From Taibaiella soli (GTDB lineage: Bacteria; Bacteroidota; Bacteroidia; Chitinophagales; Chitinophagaceae), in the NCBI RefSeq assembly GCF_003236175.1, contig NZ_QKTW01000017.1:198304-262303 (forward strand): a stretch of DNA of 64,000 nt, given 5' to 3'. The notes beneath the pieces are model-generated. The model was given only the letters and a program-made list of their open reading frames with translations, searched no databases and was not told the DNA's origin. Position 1 is the first letter of the stretch, and each line of letters begins with the position of its first letter. Below, one piece after another: positions 28,048 to 36,866 of this stretch. Both the position numbers and the translations under genes were made by a program.

Positions 28048-28995
28048 ATGAGAAAATTGCTCCTCTTTGCAATGCTGCAATTTGCAGGCTTGCTCTGCTA
28101 TTCGCAAACCAAAACATCAGTCGGGATAATCCCTTTTGAACGATCATCCAATTCACGGAACAGAAATGAAAGCATCTCAAATGATGAAAAAACGCTGATT
28201 GAAGACGCCATTACGGATGCCTTTATTAAAGCAAAGCATTTTACACTGGTAGATCGCTCCAATCTAAATGCTTTAGATAACGAACGAGAGCTCCAGAAAT
28301 CCGAAGCGTTTATCAATGGTGCAACTGTGGAACAAGGTAAAAGCATTGGCGCCGATTATTTAATTCGACTGGGCTTACAGGACTATAAAAATGATGGTGT
28401 CGTTTGCAAATTTAAACTGACGCTGAACGTTATTAATGTTGCCACAGGAGAATTGCGCAATACCGAAATTATCGATGTTCATGTAGGCCATCAAGGCACC
28501 AAAGTTGCCGCCGCTTTCGGCACTGCTGCTGCCGGAACGATGCTTTCTTCCCGCGTTCCAGCCGCTTCTATGCTCGCTTCCAATACCAGCTCAGCGGGGT
28601 CTATGGTAGGATCTAAACAAAAGGCTTTGCAAAAAGCGCTGAATGCAGTAGCGGATGAAATGGATGACTTTGTTGCCAAAAAATTCCCATTGACATTCAC
28701 CATCGTTGAAATACAAAAGCAAGATTCTAATGGTGCAGTTAAAATACTGATTGCCGGCGGCATGTCTTCGGGTCTGCAGCGGGGAGATAAACTCAAAGCG
28801 GTCTATATGAAAGATATGGATGTAGATGGCAAAAAGCTTACCAGAACTGTATTTCTTGCGGATTTGACCGTATCAAAAGTGGAGGACGACAATTTTTCAA
28901 TATGCCTGGTGAATACGGTAAGGAATAAAATTCCCGCAATGCTGGAGAACGGAACAAAGCTCAAGGCAATTCAAACAAATGAAAACGCAGATTAA
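28048..28995 (+). CDS. CsgG/LpoB-family exported protein
   Basis: This 315-residue protein has a signal peptide (MRKLLLFAMLQFAGLLCYSQ). Residues about 22-150 have the fold signature of CsgG/LpoB-type domains (VGIIPFERS, EDAITDAFIKAKHFTLVDRSNL, GKSIGADYLIRLGLQDY, ATGELRNTEIIDV). CsgG forms the curli export pore; LpoB activates peptidoglycan synthase. An alanine-serine-rich linker (about 150-195) follows, then a C-terminal beta domain (VKILIAGGMSSGLQRGDKLKAV) that recalls the FlgT C-terminal domain. No lipobox cysteine follows the signal peptide, so it is probably periplasmic rather than a lipoprotein pore. It opens a four-gene operon. Confidence 0.8.
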   Translation: MRKLLLFAMLQFAGLLCYSQTKTSVGIIPFERSSNSRNRNESISNDEKTLIEDAITDAFIKAKHFTLVDRSNLNALDNERELQKSEAFINGATVEQGKSIGADYLIRLGLQDYKNDGVVCKFKLTLNVINVATGELRNTEIIDVHVGHQGTKVAAAFGTAAAGTMLSSRVPAASMLASNTSSAGSMVGSKQKALQKALNAVADEMDDFVAKKFPLTFTIVEIQKQDSNGAVKILIAGGMSSGLQRGDKLKAVYMKDMDVDGKKLTRTVFLADLTVSKVEDDNFSICLVNTVRNKIPAMLENGTKLKAIQTNENAD

Positions 28996-29007
28996 AACAG
29001 TATTCGT

Positions 29008-29454
29008 ATGCTCAGCAAATATATCCTCAGTATTGCGCTGCTTTTTTTCATCCCATTTACGCTCCGTGCGCAAGTAGCGTTTGTCAGTGAACAGGATGGC
29101 GTCATAACATTACGCACGCAAGGAACAGCGACAAAGAAAGGCGACCTGATTTCAGATGCTCAAAAAAATGCCTTCTTTTATCTTTTCTATCGCGGAATAC
29201 CCGGCGCAAGCGCCGATTATAAGAACCCTCTGATCGGGACTAACGAGACTCAGATCGAGCAGGAATATGCAACCTATTTCAAGGACTTTTACCAGTACCG
29301 CTATCAGTCATTTATTGTTGTCACGGATAATGCAAGCGATCTCATAAAAGGAAAACACAAACAAAAAACCGTCTATACAGACGTTTCTATCAATATCAAT
29401 GCGCTCCGGAAAGATCTGGAAGCGAATAACATTATCAGAAAATTTGGTTTTTAA
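29008..29454 (+). CDS. exported protein, LPP20-like
   Basis: This is a 148-residue protein with a signal peptide ending in RAQ (residue 22). VITLRTQGTATKKGDLISDAQKNAFFYLFY looks like the strand-helix of LPP20/FlgP-type proteins, in which a G..A....A..A pattern packs a helix on a sheet; that likeness is suggestive only. The C-terminus is charged. It starts 12 bases after the CsgG-like stop and ends 2 bases before the next gene, so it is clearly in the operon. Confidence 0.6.
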   Translation: MLSKYILSIALLFFIPFTLRAQVAFVSEQDGVITLRTQGTATKKGDLISDAQKNAFFYLFYRGIPGASADYKNPLIGTNETQIEQEYATYFKDFYQYRYQSFIVVTDNASDLIKGKHKQKTVYTDVSININALRKDLEANNIIRKFGF

Positions 29455-29456
29455 AA

Positions 29457-30356
29457 ATGAAAAAACGATTTATACTGCTGTGCCTTCTAATGACAGTTTT
29501 TAAAATGAACAGCATTGCCCAAAACAGCTCCACCTTCAGTAACGGCGCAGTTCAGACAGTACAACCGAAAGTGATGGTCATTCCTTTTACAAAAGAAGGA
29601 GAAGACATACGAACTATTCTGGAAGCGGATGTAAACCGAAGAATAGCCATTACCAAGGTTAAAGAAGCGTTTGACTCCCGGGGATTTACAACTGTCGATT
29701 TTGTGGCAAAACTGAAAGCCGCAAAAGACAATAATGTTTTCACTTCAGATAATCAGTCGGACATTAAAACCCAGATAATTCAGATGTCCGGGGCCGACAT
29801 CTATATCCTTACAGAGGTTTCAACACAAGAAAGCAGCACGGGAAATTCCGTAAATCTTGTCTTAACGGGTTATGAAGCTTCAACAGGAAATTCCCTGGCA
29901 AACAAAGTAGGCTTTAGCGGCAAATTTTACACCAGCGATTTTGGACAACTTTCAGCCAAAGCCGTAAGCACTTGTGCCGATGACTTCATGAATACGCTGC
30001 AAACAAAATTTACAGACATCGTAAACAATGGAAAATCGGTAATTGTAGACATTAGCTTTGATCCCGCATCTCAGTATAAAATGTCGTCCGAAATCGGGAG
30101 CTCCGGCCTGCCCTTATCTGATCAGCTGGAGGAATGGATGTCTAAAAACTGTTACAAAAACAACTACCATATTCAGGGTACAACGGATTTAAAAATGATC
30201 TTTGATGATGTGCGCATTCCTTTAAAAGATCAGGCAACGCATCAAAACTATAGTTCCAACAAGTTTGCCCTCGAAATTTTCAAGTATCTGAAATCAATCG
30301 GGCTGAATGTGAAGAAGGACATTAAAAGCAATACTATTTACATCGTAATTCTATAA
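29457..30356 (+). CDS. exported DUF6175-like protein
   Basis: This is a 299-residue protein with a signal peptide (residues 1-21, ending NSIAQ). The phrase KVMVIPFTKEGEDIRTILE, a long central helix-strand part and GADIYILTEVSTQES resemble DUF6175 proteins of Bacteroidota as I recall them; the assignment is tentative. The fold again looks CsgG-related (a tract comparable to the first gene's GADYLIRLGLQDY). It begins two bases after the previous stop. The function is unknown. Confidence 0.6.
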   Translation: MKKRFILLCLLMTVFKMNSIAQNSSTFSNGAVQTVQPKVMVIPFTKEGEDIRTILEADVNRRIAITKVKEAFDSRGFTTVDFVAKLKAAKDNNVFTSDNQSDIKTQIIQMSGADIYILTEVSTQESSTGNSVNLVLTGYEASTGNSLANKVGFSGKFYTSDFGQLSAKAVSTCADDFMNTLQTKFTDIVNNGKSVIVDISFDPASQYKMSSEIGSSGLPLSDQLEEWMSKNCYKNNYHIQGTTDLKMIFDDVRIPLKDQATHQNYSSNKFALEIFKYLKSIGLNVKKDIKSNTIYIVIL

Positions 30357-30360
30357 CCTT

Positions 30361-31293
30361 ATGAGATCGATATTACTTGGCGGTCTTCTGGCGCTGTCAT
30401 TTAGCGCGCATTCGCAGACAGAAGGCTATTCAGACGATATTCCGCTGGCCATCGTTATGCCCAACAATGCTGACGACAATATGGGCGAGCAACAATTTTC
30501 GGTATTAAAATCAAGATTGACCCAGGCGGCGTCAAATGCCGGCATGGCCGCAATGGACTATAGCAGCAGCTTTGCTGTATGCCCTAAAATTGCCGTCACA
30601 GATGCCAGTACCGTGGAGGGAGGTATGGAAGCCATCCAGGTGGTTAGTTTCGATGTAACATTCTCCATTAAGGAAATTGACAATAATCTTGTCTTCGCGT
30701 CGACGACCAAACATCTGAAAGGGTCCGGCAAAACCAAACAAGCGGCACTGTCAAATGGGTTCAGTAAAATTGATCCCCAGGACAGAGAAATCGCTTCGTT
30801 TTTTAGTCAGGGCAAACAAAAGATCGTTGCCTATTATCAAACAAAATGCGCGGGATTAATCACTCAGGCGGACCATCTGAATGCACAGCGAAATTATGAA
30901 GCTGCATTAGGCATTCTGATGTCTGTACCCAGTGAAGTAAGCTGCTATGCTCAGGTTCAGGAAAAAGCCGTTTCGGTTTTCAAAGCTTATCAGAACCAGC
31001 AGTGCAGTAAAACAATGCAAAAAGCTAAAGCTGAAATTGCGGCAACCAATTACTCATCTGCCCTGTCTTATTTGCAAGATATTGATCCCGGCTCAAACTG
31101 TAACAATGACGCTAATGCGTTGATCAAATCAATTGGGAATAAAGTGACGGAAACGCAAAGGCAGCAGTATGAGCTTACGATGAAAATCTACAACGATGAT
31201 CGAGCGTTACAAAAATGGAGATTGCAGGCTATGAAAGAGGTTGCCATAGAATATTACAAATCTCGTCCCAAAGCGGTTATCTATGCAAACTAA
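30361..31293 (+). CDS. exported hypothetical protein with TPR-like helices
   Basis: This is a 310-residue exported protein (signal peptide MRSILLGGLLALSFSAHSQ). The first half has beta segments (IPLAIVMPNN, VQVVSFDVTFSIKEIDNN), the second, from residue about 160, is helical with two TPR-like repeats (NAQRNYEAALGILMSV and ATNYSSALSYLQDID), each ending in a cysteine-bearing helix. The end KEVAIEYYKSRPKAVIYAN is conserved-looking. It starts four bases after the third gene and is followed by a terminator, so it closes the operon. I cannot name a family. Confidence 0.7.
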   Translation: MRSILLGGLLALSFSAHSQTEGYSDDIPLAIVMPNNADDNMGEQQFSVLKSRLTQAASNAGMAAMDYSSSFAVCPKIAVTDASTVEGGMEAIQVVSFDVTFSIKEIDNNLVFASTTKHLKGSGKTKQAALSNGFSKIDPQDREIASFFSQGKQKIVAYYQTKCAGLITQADHLNAQRNYEAALGILMSVPSEVSCYAQVQEKAVSVFKAYQNQQCSKTMQKAKAEIAATNYSSALSYLQDIDPGSNCNNDANALIKSIGNKVTETQRQQYELTMKIYNDDRALQKWRLQAMKEVAIEYYKSRPKAVIYAN

Positions 31294-31300
31294 CACGGAT

Positions 31301-31331
31301 AAAGGAGTTACAAAAATGTAGCTCCTTTTTT
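31301..31331 (+). terminator. intrinsic terminator of the four-gene operon
   Basis: AAAGGAGTTACA and TGTAGCTCCTTT pair with a single G-T wobble around AAAA, followed by TTT. It starts seven bases after the stop codon. Confidence 0.88.
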
Positions 31332-31571
31332 GTCTTTCTTATAACGCTGGTTTTGGTCAAAATTCGTTAGTTAAAGAGTCCAGAACGGACAATATTAAAA
31401 AGTGCTAAAGAAAAAGAAAACGATTAGAAAACTAGCAACCCCGTAAATATAAGCTAACTTCCCACCGTAGTTTAAAGTAGTAGCGCCTGCTGAAAATGCA
31501 AACACACGCACAACTGCGGAGCATTTTTTACATATAGCGGGCCAACTTTAATTCAAGCAAAGATCAACGAT

Positions 31572-32210
31572 ATGAAAGCACTTATCATCGGCGCAACGGG
31601 AGCCACCGGCAAGGATCTCACAGAGGCATTGCTGCAGGACAACGATTATACCGAAGTGGTTGTCTTTGTCCGTAAAGCTACCGGGATCAGCCATCCAAAA
31701 CTATCTGAGATTATCGCTGATTTTGATAACCTGGAAACTGTTGCCGGACAGATCAATGGCGATGTCTGGTTTTCCTGCCTGGGTTCCACCTTAAAGACAG
31801 CGGGCTCTAAAGAAAAACAATGGGCTATTGACTATGATATTCCAGTCAGGTTTGCAACGATAGCCAGGCGCAATGGTGTAAACAGTGCGGTATTGTTATC
31901 TTCTTATGGCGCTGCTGCAAAGAGTAAAATGTTTTATTCTATGATGAAAGGTAAACTGGAGGAAGCAATTGCGGAGCTTTCATTCGGTCAGTACATTATT
32001 TTCAGACCTGGATTATTATTGAGAAAAAATACAGACAGGATGGGCGAACGTGTTGCGGCGACACTACTCCATTTTGTAAACACCATAGGTTTATTAAGAA
32101 AACTCAGGCCAATGCCAACCTCGTTACTCGCCGCAAAACTTGCCAAAGCGCCTAAAGTACTGGGTAACGGGAAACATATTATAGAGCTGAACGGAATATT
32201 TAGTTTTTAG
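31572..32210 (+). CDS. NAD(P)-binding oxidoreductase (HTATIP2-like)
   Basis: This is a 212-residue Rossmann-fold protein of the atypical SDR/NAD(P)-binding type. The nucleotide loop GATGATGKDLTEALL sits at residues 7-21, and the words VWFSCLGSTLKTAGSKE, VNSAVLLSSYGAA and IIFRPGLLL match the CC3/TIP30 (HTATIP2) group. There is no signal peptide. It is probably a single gene and its natural substrate is unknown. The 278 bases before it hold no gene. Confidence 0.85.
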   Translation: MKALIIGATGATGKDLTEALLQDNDYTEVVVFVRKATGISHPKLSEIIADFDNLETVAGQINGDVWFSCLGSTLKTAGSKEKQWAIDYDIPVRFATIARRNGVNSAVLLSSYGAAAKSKMFYSMMKGKLEEAIAELSFGQYIIFRPGLLLRKNTDRMGERVAATLLHFVNTIGLLRKLRPMPTSLLAAKLAKAPKVLGNGKHIIELNGIFSF

Positions 32211-32343
32211 AACCCAGGCGGCTGATGGACTCAGCTGCGACCGATCTTATAACACGTTTATTTTTTCCATCCTTATCATCACGACAAATTTCTTGCGGGA
32301 AAATGCTATAGATTTGCGGACACAATCATTTAATAAAACACCC

Positions 32344-32694
32344 GTGAACTTTTTATCGTCCCCGAAAGTGCTCCTATTTTGTAGCTGCTTTTGTGCCGCT
32401 CATTTAGCTGCTGCACAATCAAATAAAGCAAGTTTTCCCGACGGATCACAAAACGTCCATGCGTCTTTCGCCTCCAAAATCATTCCTGTAAACAACACCT
32501 ATGGATATGAAATTTACCGTGAAGGGAAATTATTCATACAGCAGCGAAATATCCCCGGAAGACCTGGTAATGGAGGATTTGCAGACAGCACAAGCGCTAA
32601 ACAGGTAGCTGAACTGGTCATCAAAAAACTAAAAAACGGCGAAATGCCACCCACTGTTTCTGCTGAAGAGCTAAAATCCCTCCATATCCAATAA
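32344..32694 (+). CDS. DUF4907 family exported protein
   Basis: This is a 116-residue protein from the GTG at 32344, the best start for a signal peptide (LLFCSCFCAAHLAAAQ); a TTG at 32293 is in frame but adds charged residues. The mature part GYEIYREGKLFIQQRNIPG, followed by FADSTSAKQVAELVIKKLKNGEMPP, has the features of DUF4907, a small Bacteroidota family. It is 16 bases upstream of a Kelch/T9SS protein and probably shares its transcript. In the genomes I know, DUF4907 genes accompany Kelch proteins; what the pair does is unknown. Confidence 0.75.
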   Translation: MNFLSSPKVLLFCSCFCAAHLAAAQSNKASFPDGSQNVHASFASKIIPVNNTYGYEIYREGKLFIQQRNIPGRPGNGGFADSTSAKQVAELVIKKLKNGEMPPTVSAEELKSLHIQ

Positions 32695-32710
32695 TCTTAT
32701 CTTCTTTCCA

Positions 32711-35700
32711 ATGAACAAAAAAATCATCTTTTGCTTGTTGTTGTGCCTGGCATCAGCAATATTAAAAGCACAAGCGCCCAATACATGGGTTCAAAAAGCA
32801 GACATCGGCGCCACTCTACCCAATAGTGCGGAACGCAGACAAGAGGCCGCCGGTTTTGCGATAGGCGGAAAAGGCTACATCGGGCTGGGATATTCTCAGT
32901 ATACTTCATTGTTTCTAAGCGATGTCTGGCAGTACGATACGCTCTCCAAAACATGGTCTCAAGTAGCGGATTTCCCTGCAATCGGACGTCGGGGACCAAT
33001 CGGTGTAGGCGTGGGCAACAAAGGATATATTATCGGCGGAATGAGAAACGGCCAGTTTGGTCCGGATAATGATATCTGGCAATACGATCCTGCTGCCAAT
33101 ACCTGGACGCAGAAAACAAGTCCGAATGGTCCAGGCCGATATTGGGCAATGGCATTTACCCTCGGTCAAAAAATATTTATTGGAGGCGGTTGGGGTTTAT
33201 CGGGCCCCATGAACGACTTCTGGGAGTATAACATTCCTACCGATTCGTGGACACAAAGAGACACGATACCCGGAGATAAGCGGTTTTCAGGTGCAGGTTT
33301 TGCAGCCGGCGGAAAAGGCTATATAGGTATGGGCGTGTCGCAGACAGCCGATCTCATGGACCTAAACGAGTGGGATACGACGACTCTGACCTGGACACCC
33401 AAAGCGAATTTTCCGCTCACAGGCGGCATCACGGGTTGCACCAGTTTTGGAATCGGCGACAAAGGTTATGTGGGTATGGGAATGGTTTCAGTCGGCAATG
33501 GCTATACAAGCAATTTCTGGGAATTTAACCCGGCGACTAACAGCTGGACACAAAAAGCTTCCTATGGCGGCGGCATTAACTGGGGAGCCAGCAACTTTGT
33601 AATTGGCGACCGTGGCTATGTGGCCGGAGGCTTTGACGGCTCTTACTGGTCAACGAACATGTGGAGTTACGCTCCTACGTCGAACACATGGCGACATGAA
33701 GCAAACTTCGGTCCGCAACATTTAAGAACGGGTTCTTTTGGTTTTAGCATCGGTGAAAAAGGATACATTGGCTCTGGCTTCGATATGTATCATCTCGTCG
33801 ACGTCTGGGAATATGACTCGCAAACAGGTACCTGGAGTCAAAAAGCTGATTTTACCGGAACAGGTCGTGACGCGGCCGTGGGATTCTCGATAGGAAATAA
33901 AGGATATGTAGGCACTGGTAAAGACGGCAATGGTGGTACAAGCGATTTTCTCCAGTATGACCAGGCCACTAATTCATGGACACAGAAAGCGTCGTTTCCC
34001 GGCGATCCGAGAACAGATGCAGTAGGTTTTAGCATTGGGAACAAAGGATATATCGGCACAGGAACCTACCCTTTCTCTGGCAACTATAATGGACTTACAA
34101 ATGATTTCTGGGAATACAACCCGGCAACAGACGCATGGACACAAAAAGCAAATTTCGGCGGTGGTCTTCGCGCCAACGCAATAGGCTTTGCCAGCAACGG
34201 ACGTGGGTACGTCGGACTTGGATCGCCGGATTACGGTTTGACAGCCCTCGATTTTTGGGAGTATAATCCAACAACAAATAGCTGGACGCAAAAAGCGAAC
34301 TTCCCGGGTAACGCACGCACCAGCGCATCGAGCTTTGCCATTGGAAACAAAGGCTATGTTGTTTCTGGTGTTCCATATATTTTCCAGCCTGCGCTTGATG
34401 ACGTCTGGCGTTATAATACCTACACCGATACCTGGACACAACTCGATACATTCGCCGGCCAACCCCGAAAAGGAACTGCCGTTTTCACAATAGGCAATAA
34501 AGGTTATATCGGTGGTGGTACCAGTCAAATCTCCGGAACGATCCTTGGCGATTTCTGGCAATTCACATCAGACTATTATATTCATACAGATACTGTAACC
34601 GGCCCTTATTGTATCGGTTCATCTGTGACTGTTCCTTTCACTATTAATGGTAGCTTTTTTGCGGGAAACGTTTTTACAGCACAGCTTTCCGATGCATCAG
34701 GCTCTTTTGCGAATCCGGTTAATATAGGCACCTTTAGCGATACCGTAGCGGGAAACATTAGCTGCACGCTTCCAACCAATATCCCTTCGGGCAATGGTTA
34801 TAAAATACGAGTGGTGAGCAGCAGTCCTATTATATATGGTTCAGATAACAATCCCGGCTTCACCATTAACGGCATTGCACCAATCGTCAATATCAATACC
34901 ACACCTGGCAATACTATTTGCGAAGGCACTACCGTATTATTTAAAGCGAATGTTGTAGGTGGCGGTACGTTCCCGGCCTATGTATGGAAGAAAAACGGAA
35001 CAACGGTGGGGACAGACAGTACCTATACCAGTTACACACTTTCAAATAACGACCAGCTTACCTGTACGGTAACGAGCTCCGCTCTTTGTGCGTCAACGCC
35101 AACAACCAGCGCACCGGTAACAATGATTGTCAATCCGGTTATCACGTCGACAGTTACCATCAGCGCAACGCCGGGTGACACGATCTGTGCAGGCAGCCTG
35201 ATCACATATACAGCAAATGTTCAGAATGCAGGAACTAACCCTGTTTACCTCTGGCAGGTAAATGGTATTGGCGTAAGCAATGCACCGACATACAGCAGCA
35301 ATTCATTTAGCAATAACGATAAAATTGTTTGCCAGATTACGCCCAACGTTGCCTGCCCTTTCACGCCAAACACTTTCAGCAACCTGGATTCGGTAACTGT
35401 ATATCTTCAACCGTCAGTTAACATCACAGCATCCGGACCGACTAGTTTCTGTGCAGGTGATTCTGTTATGCTGAATGGGAACATGCAAACAGGCGTTGAT
35501 TACCTGTGGCTCCGCAATAACGTGCCAACCATCGTAACAACCCCGGAAAACACCGCACATACGGACGGAAACTATGAGCTTACAGCCACAACCGTTCATG
35601 GATGTAGTGATACGAGCAATGCAATACAGGTTACTGTCAAACCAATGCCAGATATCACCTTGCTTATTACAGGCGATACAACTTTCTGCGAAGGAGGTTC

Positions 35701-36334
35701 TGTAAAAATAGAAGTGGCTTCAACTGCTCCGGGAAATACTTATTTGTGGTTTAATTTGGGTTCAGCCATCAATAACACATCTGCTCAGTATATCGCATCA
35801 ACAAGCGGCGTCTATTCCGTAAGGGCTGCAAACAATCAAAATTGCGTTGATACGTCGCGTCAGGTAACCGTGGTTGAAAATCCAAAACCACAACCTATCA
35901 TTACAATCAGTAATGGCAGCCTGACAACGGGAACTTATTCGAGCTATCAATGGAGTTTAAACCAGACTCCGATATCCGGTGCTACTAATGCGTCCTACAA
36001 TCCGAACGGAAATCCAGGCACCTACACCGTGACTGTATTTGACAATAATGGCTGCAGCAACACATCAGCACCTTATGGCGTGAGTACAGGCGTTTCAAAC
36101 ATTAATCAGGCAAACGGAATTGTTGTATCGCCTATCCCGACACATGGCATTCTTCAAATTACTACGCAACAGGAAATCCGCATTGATCTTTTTGACATTT
36201 CGGGTAAAACGATCTTATCGAATATCCGGAGTCATATGATTGATATTACCGAGCTTCCTGCTGGCGTCTATATTTTGAAAATAAAAGACACTGAAAACAA
36301 TCTGCTTCGCGTAGAACGAGTAGTGAAACAATAA
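32711..36334 (+). CDS. Kelch-repeat surface protein with Ig-like modules and T9SS domain
   Basis: This 1207-residue protein has a signal peptide (ending LKAQ). Residues about 25-620 contain some twelve Kelch-like blades, with recurrent words FAIGGKGYIGLGY, DVWQYDTLSKTWSQVADFP and NDFWEYNPATNSWTQK; each blade has the GKGY and TW signatures, so it forms one or two beta-propellers. Residues about 630-1130 are Ig-like modules with ..TICEGTTVLFKAN.. and YLWQVNGIGVS. The last 75 are a T9SS type A domain (GIVVSPIPTHGILQIT ... LPAGVYILKI ... RVVKQ). It is probably surface-exposed, binding carbohydrate or protein. A terminator lies 43 bases downstream. Confidence 0.93.
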   Translation: MNKKIIFCLLLCLASAILKAQAPNTWVQKADIGATLPNSAERRQEAAGFAIGGKGYIGLGYSQYTSLFLSDVWQYDTLSKTWSQVADFPAIGRRGPIGVGVGNKGYIIGGMRNGQFGPDNDIWQYDPAANTWTQKTSPNGPGRYWAMAFTLGQKIFIGGGWGLSGPMNDFWEYNIPTDSWTQRDTIPGDKRFSGAGFAAGGKGYIGMGVSQTADLMDLNEWDTTTLTWTPKANFPLTGGITGCTSFGIGDKGYVGMGMVSVGNGYTSNFWEFNPATNSWTQKASYGGGINWGASNFVIGDRGYVAGGFDGSYWSTNMWSYAPTSNTWRHEANFGPQHLRTGSFGFSIGEKGYIGSGFDMYHLVDVWEYDSQTGTWSQKADFTGTGRDAAVGFSIGNKGYVGTGKDGNGGTSDFLQYDQATNSWTQKASFPGDPRTDAVGFSIGNKGYIGTGTYPFSGNYNGLTNDFWEYNPATDAWTQKANFGGGLRANAIGFASNGRGYVGLGSPDYGLTALDFWEYNPTTNSWTQKANFPGNARTSASSFAIGNKGYVVSGVPYIFQPALDDVWRYNTYTDTWTQLDTFAGQPRKGTAVFTIGNKGYIGGGTSQISGTILGDFWQFTSDYYIHTDTVTGPYCIGSSVTVPFTINGSFFAGNVFTAQLSDASGSFANPVNIGTFSDTVAGNISCTLPTNIPSGNGYKIRVVSSSPIIYGSDNNPGFTINGIAPIVNINTTPGNTICEGTTVLFKANVVGGGTFPAYVWKKNGTTVGTDSTYTSYTLSNNDQLTCTVTSSALCASTPTTSAPVTMIVNPVITSTVTISATPGDTICAGSLITYTANVQNAGTNPVYLWQVNGIGVSNAPTYSSNSFSNNDKIVCQITPNVACPFTPNTFSNLDSVTVYLQPSVNITASGPTSFCAGDSVMLNGNMQTGVDYLWLRNNVPTIVTTPENTAHTDGNYELTATTVHGCSDTSNAIQVTVKPMPDITLLITGDTTFCEGGSVKIEVASTAPGNTYLWFNLGSAINNTSAQYIASTSGVYSVRAANNQNCVDTSRQVTVVENPKPQPIITISNGSLTTGTYSSYQWSLNQTPISGATNASYNPNGNPGTYTVTVFDNNGCSNTSAPYGVSTGVSNINQANGIVVSPIPTHGILQITTQQEIRIDLFDISGKTILSNIRSHMIDITELPAGVYILKIKDTENNLLRVERVVKQ

Positions 36335-36376
36335 AAGGACCAAGTCGAAGGCATAAAACGCCGACATTTAATTTAG

Positions 36377-36407
36377 AAAGACCATACGGAAACGTGTGGT
36401 CTTTTTT
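36377..36407 (+). terminator. intrinsic terminator of the Kelch gene
   Basis: AAAGACCATACG (36377-36388) pairs with CGTGTGGTCTTT (36393-36404), one G-T wobble, around GAAA, a stable tetraloop, and a run of T follows. Confidence 0.9.
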
Positions 36408-36500
36408 ATAAAACTATGCTCCGCAAAAAATGGAACCTGGAAGTATGGTTAGCGATAGCACCAATTGAACCTCAAAAACAGCATTAAAAATTTCCGCTAA

Positions 36501-36597
36501 TCAATTTTACAGAAATGTTTTCTGTCACTTTTGCCTTGAAGCAAAAGTAACCCAAAGTTCAAGGCTTAAGGAAACTACGGCTAAAATGAACAGGCAT
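36501..36597 (+). repeat. dispersed ~97-base repeat, copy 1
   Basis: It aligns with the reverse complement of 44170-44264, about four in five positions matching by eye, including TGTTTTCTGTCA, TTTTGCCTTGAAG and GCTAAAATGAA. This copy contains a perfect hairpin, ACTTTTGC-CTTGAA-GCAAAAGT (36527-36548), which is degenerate in the other. It carries no gene. The gap 36335-36866 otherwise holds the terminator and the 29-mer. Confidence 0.75.
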
Positions 36598-36621
36598 TTC
36601 GCTGTTGCGAGGAAGAATGAC
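36593..36621 (+). repeat. dispersed 29-base repeat, copy 2
   Basis: It matches 23849-23877 at 25 of 29 positions and overlaps the last five bases of the larger repeat, so the two may be parts of one composite element. The sequence after it, ACGTGGCAATCT, continues the GTCATTGCGAGG...GCAATCT pattern of known REP-like sequences. Confidence 0.6.
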
Positions 36622-36866
36622 GTGGCAATCTAAAAGCTTATTATGCTGCTTTATCCCCCTTCCCGGCCAATCTATAATTGATCTGTGTTGCTCCGTTCAC
36701 CATCATAATTGCGGAGCTGTATGCATTTCATTTTTTAACGCCTACGTTTCCTTAGGCCGGTGGTGTTCCGTAAATCCATCACCATGTCATTTTTTTGATG
36801 GTTAATTGGCATAAGTATAAATCAGGACATTCATCACTAACATCACACAAGCGTTCAACTAATCAT

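Noticed and set aside
36605-36805. 66-codon frame after the dispersed repeat
   Set aside because: It starts within repeat DNA and has no coding signature.
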